Source of the DNA: Mariniflexile sp044335535
Lineage (GTDB): Bacteria; Bacteroidota; Bacteroidia; Flavobacteriales; Flavobacteriaceae
NCBI RefSeq assembly: GCF_044335535.1
Contig: NZ_JBIQVZ010000001.1
Span: 620,001-684,000 of the forward strand
DNA length: 64,000 bases
Direction: 5' to 3'
This document shows, one piece after another, positions 59,046 to 64,000 of this stretch. A program made the translations under genes and the position numbers. How positions within the stretch are numbered: position 1 is the stretch's first letter; each line of letters starts with the position of its first letter. The notes below the pieces were generated by a model. That model was not told where the DNA came from. It saw nothing but the letters and a program-made list of their open reading frames with translations, and searched no databases.

Positions 59046-60193
59046 TAATCTACGTTTTCAATGTTCACCCAAATATTTCCGTTTTGATGGGATTCAACCA
59101 CTTTTTCAATAAAACTCATACCTCTTACGCCATCAATCATGGTAGGAAATTCACCATGGTCATAAGGTTCTTTATTAATGGCTTTTGCTACACCTTTATA
59201 AATGTTCCCCATAGAGTCAAAAATACCTTCAGGATGTCCTGGTGGTAATTTAGTGCCATCCAAGGATAGTTTGGAATTGTAAGTGTGTCCGGGTTTCAAT
59301 ACCCTAAGTGGCTTTCCATCTTTCATTAAATATAGATAATTGGGGTTTTCTTGTTCCCACTTTAGCCCAGCTTTATCTCCATACACTTTTACAATAAAAT
59401 TGTTTTCCTCACCTGTTGCAATTTGGCTAGCACATATAACACCCTTAACGTTATTGCTACAGCGCAACAAAACCGTTCCATCTATATCCATTTTATTGTC
59501 TGAGTACAGATAATTCAAATCTGCCAAAACAGATTCAATTTTTATTCCTGAAACATATTCTAACATATCGAATGCGTGTGTACCAATATCACCAACACAA
59601 CAACTGATTCCTGATTTTTCAGGATTCAATCGCCATGTGGTTAAACGCTTTTCCTTATTGTGAATGATTGGGTTTATCCAACCTTGATAATATTGCGCAT
59701 CCACTTTTTGAATTGTGCCCAATTCACCATTTTTAATCATCTCACGCATTTGCCTAATCATGGGATACCCTGTATACGTATAGGTAACGGCAAAAACGGT
59801 CCTCGCTATTTTTAAGGTATCGTTTAAAACCTTGGCTTCTTCAAAAGTGGTGGTCATCGGTTTTTCACAGATGACATTAAACCCATTCTCCAATAATTTT
59901 TTCGCCATGGGAAAATGAAGAAAGTTTGGTGTAAGAATGGACACCACTTGCATTCTTTCATTCAAAGGAAGTTTTAATTCCTCTTCAATTAAGGCATCAA
60001 AGTCTTTATAAACCCTATTGGTTGGCAAGCCTATCTTTTCAGCAAAACCAATATTTTCCTCCCATAAAGGATTAAAAACACCACCAACTATTTGATATTT
60101 ATCATACATTGCCGATGCTATCCGATGCAGTACCCCTATTAAAGAATCGCCTCCACCACCTAAAATACCTAATCTGATCTTTGAGCCCATCAA
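59045..60193 (-). CDS. Gfo/Idh/MocA-family oxidoreductase
   Basis: NAD(P)-dependent sugar dehydrogenase, 382 residues. Rossmann motif RLGILGGGGDSLIGVL, the conserved ICEKPMTTTFEEA with catalytic Lys, and DIGTHAFDML. It is likely to interconvert hydroxyl and keto groups on a sugar in the same pathway as its neighbours. Confidence 0.93.
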   Translation of the reverse strand: MMGSKIRLGILGGGGDSLIGVLHRIASAMYDKYQIVGGVFNPLWEENIGFAEKIGLPTNRVYKDFDALIEEELKLPLNERMQVVSILTPNFLHFPMAKKLLENGFNVICEKPMTTTFEEAKVLNDTLKIARTVFAVTYTYTGYPMIRQMREMIKNGELGTIQKVDAQYYQGWINPIIHNKEKRLTTWRLNPEKSGISCCVGDIGTHAFDMLEYVSGIKIESVLADLNYLYSDNKMDIDGTVLLRCSNNVKGVICASQIATGEENNFIVKVYGDKAGLKWEQENPNYLYLMKDGKPLRVLKPGHTYNSKLSLDGTKLPPGHPEGIFDSMGNIYKGVAKAINKEPYDHGEFPTMIDGVRGMSFIEKVVESHQNGNIWVNIENVD

Positions 60194-60199
60194 TTGTGT

Positions 60200-61429
60200 T
60201 TAAACTTTATATTCTACTTTTTCGTTTTTGAATAAAATGGCGAAAAACAGCAATACACCTACTGCAAACAATGCCGGAAATGTCCATAGATCACTCCAAC
60301 TATGAGTCCCATCTGCCAGCACGTTTTTGTCAGCTATTTGTCCTGCAACCCAAAAGCCAACTAACATTCCAACGCCATAGGTTGCCAATGTTATCAATCC
60401 CTGGGCGGCACTTTTTACTTTTTCACCTGCTTTAGCATCGGTATAAATTTGACCGGACACAAAGAAAAAATCATAGCAAATCCCATGTAAAGCAATACCA
60501 ATGGCTAGCATAAAAAATAAATCTCCAGCATTTCCGTAAGCAAATAGGGCATATCTAATCCCCCAAGCGAGCATGCCAAAAAGGATGGTTTTTTTAAATC
60601 CGAATCTTTTAAAAAAGAACGGCAACAACAGCATAAAACCTACTTCGGAAATTTGCCCCAAAGCTGCCCAAGCTGTAGAATCCTCAACTTTATATTCCGT
60701 TAAAAAAAGACTGATGTTTTGATAGTAGAATGCCAATGGTATACAGATCAATACAGAAGAAACAAAGAACACCAAAAAGTTTTTGTCTTTCAATAATTTC
60801 AACGCATCCAAACCAAGTGTTTCTGATAAAGACACTTTTTCTCCTTTCACTGTTTTTGGCGGCGTTTTTGGTAGCGTAAAACTGAAAACACCCAATACCG
60901 CTGACGCAATAGCCACCATAGTAAAGGTATTTGACAGCATGCCAGATGCAATATTGCTTTCAGAATCCCACTTAAAAACAAAACTTATTATCAGCCCAGC
61001 AATAATCCAGCCAATAGTACCAAAAACCCTAATCATGGGAAAATCCTTGGCAGGGTTTTTCATCTGGTTAAATGATACTGAATTGACCAAGGCCAACGTA
61101 GGCATATAAGCAACCATATAACTCAATACATAAAAATAAAAGTTTGCGAACTCAGTTGATTGAGACATTTGATACATTAAAACAGCCCCTATAAGATGCA
61201 AAACCCCAAGTATCTTTTCAGCATTAAAAAATCTATCGGCTATCAATCCAATAATAAAAGGCGCAATGATAGCACCCCAAGATTGGGTTGAAAATGCCAT
61301 TCCTGTTTCTGCTCCTGTAGCATTTAAATTATTCCCCAGAAAAGAACCTAAAGTCACAAACCATCCTCCCCAAATAAAAAACTCGAGGAACATCATAAAG
61401 GACAATTGAAATTGCGTTGATTTTTTCAT
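60200..61429 (-). CDS. MFS transporter of the nucleoside:H+ symporter-like (NupG/YegT) group
   Basis: A 409-residue permease with about 12 membrane helices, starting STQFQLSFMMFLEFFIWGGWF, a hallmark of Bacteroidota NupG-like MFS proteins, and HGICYDFFFVSGQIYTD in the second half. Embedded in a sugar catabolic operon, so its substrate is more likely a (keto-)sugar than a nucleoside. Confidence 0.85.
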   Translation of the reverse strand: MKKSTQFQLSFMMFLEFFIWGGWFVTLGSFLGNNLNATGAETGMAFSTQSWGAIIAPFIIGLIADRFFNAEKILGVLHLIGAVLMYQMSQSTEFANFYFYVLSYMVAYMPTLALVNSVSFNQMKNPAKDFPMIRVFGTIGWIIAGLIISFVFKWDSESNIASGMLSNTFTMVAIASAVLGVFSFTLPKTPPKTVKGEKVSLSETLGLDALKLLKDKNFLVFFVSSVLICIPLAFYYQNISLFLTEYKVEDSTAWAALGQISEVGFMLLLPFFFKRFGFKKTILFGMLAWGIRYALFAYGNAGDLFFMLAIGIALHGICYDFFFVSGQIYTDAKAGEKVKSAAQGLITLATYGVGMLVGFWVAGQIADKNVLADGTHSWSDLWTFPALFAVGVLLFFAILFKNEKVEYKV

Positions 61430-61452
61430 AAAGAGTTTAGTTAGTTAAATTT

Positions 61453-62457
61453 TTATTTCAGTTCATTCGCAACCTTTAAAAGTAATTTTTTTGTTGCATT
61501 AATACCATCTTCCTCACTTAATCTTGTACCCTCGTATTCTACACCTACATAACCTTTATAACCACCGTCTTTAACAATTTGCATCATTTTCCCATAATCA
61601 ATGATAGTTTCGTTGCCATCTTTATCAAAATCATAGGATTTAGCGCTAACTGCTTTTGCGTAAGGCATCATTTGTTGCACACCGCCGTATCGGTCGTATT
61701 CTTCTATACATTTGGCACCCCCTTGTTCACCACCTTCACGTTTTAAACAAAAGTTGCCAAAATCGGGTAGCACACCACAATTGTGCATATTTACACCTTT
61801 CATAACTTCTACAAGTAAAGGTGCATTTGAAGATAAATATCCATGATTTTCTACGATCACATCAATACCTTTTGTTTTGGCATAAATGGCCAAATCTGTT
61901 AAACTCTTAACGGATTGTTGCACCCAAACCGTTGGGTCTTCACTTCCAAACAAATTAACACGCACATAATAGCATCCTAAAAAAGCAGCGGCATCAATCC
62001 ATTTTTTATGATTCCCTACACCCTGAAGCCTTTCCTTTTCATCTGGTGATGCCAAGTCGCCTTCATTGTCAACCATAATCCCGACATTTTTTAAACCATT
62101 GGCTTCGCTTTTCATTTTCAAGGAATCCAAAACTTCTTGCAAGGCGGCTTTAGAATCGGCACTATCCTTATAAAGTGGTTTATAAAGCTGGCTCACATAC
62201 TCTAAACCTTCAAATCCCATTTCTTTAGCTTTATCGGCAAAATCTATTGGATTAAATGTTTTATCCATAATCATATTATGTATGGACCATTCGGCCAACG
62301 ATAATTTAAAAAACGGTTTTGAAATTGCTTGGGTTTCTTCGGTTACTGAACTTTCAGTGCTTTTCTTTTTTTTATTGTTTACGCAGCCCAAAAGGATGAG
62401 CAAAAAAAGTAAAACAAAAATTGAAAGCACTTTTCTGTTAAGGGTGTTCATTTTCAT
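61453..62457 (-). CDS. TIM-barrel sugar isomerase/epimerase lipoprotein
   Basis: A 334-residue protein with a lipoprotein signal (LILLGC, Cys25 from ATG 62457) and a xylose-isomerase-like barrel: FKLSLAEWSIHNMI, DKAKEMGFEGLEYVSQLY, VIVENHGYLSS, GVLPDFGNFCLKREGG and YVGVEYEGTRLSEEDG. An extracytoplasmic paralogue of the 57990 gene, perhaps acting on keto-glycosides before uptake. The start upstream at 62514 is rejected since it would bury the signal peptide. Confidence 0.88.
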   Translation of the reverse strand: MKMNTLNRKVLSIFVLLFLLILLGCVNNKKKKSTESSVTEETQAISKPFFKLSLAEWSIHNMIMDKTFNPIDFADKAKEMGFEGLEYVSQLYKPLYKDSADSKAALQEVLDSLKMKSEANGLKNVGIMVDNEGDLASPDEKERLQGVGNHKKWIDAAAFLGCYYVRVNLFGSEDPTVWVQQSVKSLTDLAIYAKTKGIDVIVENHGYLSSNAPLLVEVMKGVNMHNCGVLPDFGNFCLKREGGEQGGAKCIEEYDRYGGVQQMMPYAKAVSAKSYDFDKDGNETIIDYGKMMQIVKDGGYKGYVGVEYEGTRLSEEDGINATKKLLLKVANELK

Positions 62458-62561
62458 TAGTCTAGTTTGTTTAAAAAAATTTAGAAGTTGAAAATTATAA
62501 AATCCATTTACCAATTTTGTGTATATTTATTCAGTGAAAGAATTTAAACAAACAAAGCCTT

Positions 62562-63584
62562 TCAAAAAACCGGTTCAAGTTTTTTTTGTCGATATTCCAA
62601 AGGGGTGCATTTTTCTTGCTTTTTGAAAACGGTTGAAAAATATTGACTGGTTGAAAATCCACAAGCAAATGCCACTTCAGATACTGTGATAAATTCGTCT
62701 TTAATTAAAATCTCTTTTGACATTTCAATGCGTTTCATCATTAAATAACGCATTGGTGTTAAATTGGTTAGCTGTTTGCAGTGATGGGTAAATCTTGTCA
62801 ACCCAACCCCAGCTGATTTGGCCATATCTTCAATGGTCCATGCTTCTGATAAATTATTGTTTAACTCACTTAAAAATAATTTGACACTTCTAGAACTATC
62901 GGTTAGTTGTTCATTAAGTTCAACTTCCTCCTCTAGCAATAAATCTAAAATCAAAATCAATAAATAATTGATTAACAACCTTATTCTTGATGAATTACTC
63001 CCTTCTACATCTGTATCTACTGCCTTTCCTATTCTTTGAAAGCAATCCCGTATACGTTTATCTGCTTTCCATAAAATCTTTTCGTTTTGCCTTAATATGA
63101 TTGTAAGCTTTTCAAGATCATTGGGTGCCAACATAATCCAGTCTGGCCAAACCCAGTTTTGATGTGGCCTTCTAACTTCCAAATCCAAAATAACCCAGTA
63201 GAATTTTCCCATCCCAATGGAAGGATTCCCTACTTTATGCACTTCCCAAGGCCTAGTGATTGTTAAGTAATTGGGTAAAAGCACCATATCTTTATTCTGC
63301 TGGGCATAAGGCATGGTACCCGACTCTAAAAAATGTATTTCAATACCTTCATTTCTATGCCAATCTAAACCCCAATCTTGTGGCTCATTGGCATCCCAAT
63401 ACCCAACGCTGTTCAACCCTTTGGTGTCATCGGTCAACCTATCTCCTGGATAGGTGTATCTTGCCAGGGCCTTAAACTTTAGTTTCTTTCTGTTTACAGC
63501 ATCAACAAGCGGCAAACAGGTGTCAGCCTGATAGACAATCCCGTCCGCTTCAAAGGGCGTTATTCTTTGTACATTTATCTTCAC
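62562..63584 (-). CDS. AraC-family transcriptional regulator
   Basis: A 340-residue regulator with an N-terminal cupin-like effector domain (MPYAQQNKDMVLLPNYLTITRPWEVHKV region) and a C-terminal double HTH (SEAWTIEDMAKSAGVGLTRFTHHCK; VSEVAFACGFSTSQYFSTVFKKQ). Divergent from the GMC gene and at the head of the sugar operon, so it likely activates both in response to a sugar. Confidence 0.92.
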   Translation of the reverse strand: MKINVQRITPFEADGIVYQADTCLPLVDAVNRKKLKFKALARYTYPGDRLTDDTKGLNSVGYWDANEPQDWGLDWHRNEGIEIHFLESGTMPYAQQNKDMVLLPNYLTITRPWEVHKVGNPSIGMGKFYWVILDLEVRRPHQNWVWPDWIMLAPNDLEKLTIILRQNEKILWKADKRIRDCFQRIGKAVDTDVEGSNSSRIRLLINYLLILILDLLLEEEVELNEQLTDSSRSVKLFLSELNNNLSEAWTIEDMAKSAGVGLTRFTHHCKQLTNLTPMRYLMMKRIEMSKEILIKDEFITVSEVAFACGFSTSQYFSTVFKKQEKCTPLEYRQKKLEPVF

Positions 63585-63635
63585 TGAAAAAAATTAAACA
63601 CAATTAACACGCAAAATACTTAATTTGGCGAGAAA

Positions 63636-63651
63636 TGTATAATATTATACA
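63636..63651. promoter_or_regulatory. 16-bp perfect palindrome in the AraC-GMC divergent spacer
   Basis: TGTATAATATTATACA, midway in the 104-bp spacer between the two divergent genes; candidate operator. AT-only composition makes chance occurrence possible. Confidence 0.4.
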
Positions 63652-63688
63652 CATTTAATTATCAAATTATTAAAAAATTTACATTTAA

Positions 63689-64000
63689 ATGAGCAATATT
63701 GAAATCAAAGTTTCAGAAGAAGAGTACGATGCAATTGTTGTTGGCACTGGTATTTCTGGCGGATGGGCTGCCAAAGAGCTTTGCGAAAAAGGATTAAAAA
63801 CATTGGTTCTTGAACGTGGCAGAATGGTTAAACATGTTGTAGATTACCCAACAGCAAACATGGATCCTTGGGATTTTCCTGATGGTGGTGACGCAACCAG
63901 GGAAACCATTATGCGCAAACCAAAACAGCATCGTACCGGATCAGTAACTGAGCAAGCTACTGAGCACTTTTTTGTTGATGATATTAAACATCCTTATAAT
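63689..64000 (+). CDS. GMC-family FAD oxidoreductase, partial (C-terminus outside window)
   Basis: The first 104 codons of a glucose-methanol-choline oxidoreductase: DAIVVGTGISGGWAAKEL is the FAD-binding motif, followed by LVLERGRMVKHV and the Bacteroidota-type MRKPKQHRTGSV segment. Runs off the right edge. With DUF1080 and isomerase genes nearby it is a likely glycoside 3-dehydrogenase catalytic subunit. Confidence 0.9.
   Translation, partial: MSNIEIKVSEEEYDAIVVGTGISGGWAAKELCEKGLKTLVLERGRMVKHVVDYPTANMDPWDFPDGGDATRETIMRKPKQHRTGSVTEQATEHFFVDDIKHPYN

Overview
The window looks like a chromosomal segment of a marine-type Flavobacteriaceae (Bacteroidota). The DNA is AT-rich and carries gldA. Start codons lack Shine-Dalgarno sequences, and two good TTTG-N18-TAnnTTTG promoters of the Bacteroidota sigma type are visible. 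The gene inventory (split MetH, transcarbamylase of the ArgF' type, HEPN-tailed sulfite reductase) is typical of the family. I saw no rRNA, tRNA or CRISPR array.

Layout. (1) 1-1.4 kb: minus-strand aromatic amino-acid operon (pheA, then an aminotransferase cut by the window edge), preceded by a Phe/Tyr-rich leader peptide and a terminator, i.e. a ribosome-mediated attenuator. (2) 1.4-7.6 kb: gldA, pta-ackA, a GIN-domain lipoprotein and a PagL-like outer-membrane deacylase. (3) 7.6-24 kb: sulfur and one-carbon block, all on minus: metF, two-part metH with a SAM riboswitch, cysM-cysE, a ferredoxin-NADP reductase, siroheme genes, sulfite reductase, cysN, cysD, cysH, a DUF2061 gene and an Rrf2 regulator with a candidate operator. 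(4) 24-32.5 kb: an AT-richer accessory island encoding a peptide natural-product (RiPP-like) system: a 56-residue double-glycine-leader precursor, an HExxH-type peptide-modifying enzyme variant, a CPBP membrane protease, a TPR lipoprotein, an amidohydrolase lipoprotein, a C39-peptidase ABC exporter, an HlyD partner and an orphan response regulator. (5) 33-40.4 kb: phzF-like gene, metZ, a MetX-aspartokinase-homoserine dehydrogenase triple fusion, and metY behind a second SAM riboswitch. (6) 40.4-44.5 kb: a helical-repeat protein and divergent leuA-leuB. (7) 44.9-57 kb: one long minus-strand arginine plus proline operon (GNAT acyltransferase, argG, argC, proC, argD, proA, proB, argF', argB, argE, argH, SET-domain gene), preceded by a leader ORF ending in clustered Arg and Pro codons. 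(8) 57.2-64 kb: a 3-keto-glycoside type sugar catabolic operon with an AraC regulator and a divergent GMC oxidoreductase running off the right edge.

Together regions 3 and 5 take sulfate to sulfide, then to cysteine, homocysteine and methionine; the peptide island sits between them and looks inserted. Gene junctions of the biosynthetic operons carry several families of small palindromes whose arms covary, and degenerate heptamer or octamer arrays. Some of these elements are translated into the ends of metH, cobA, precorrin dehydrogenase and argE.
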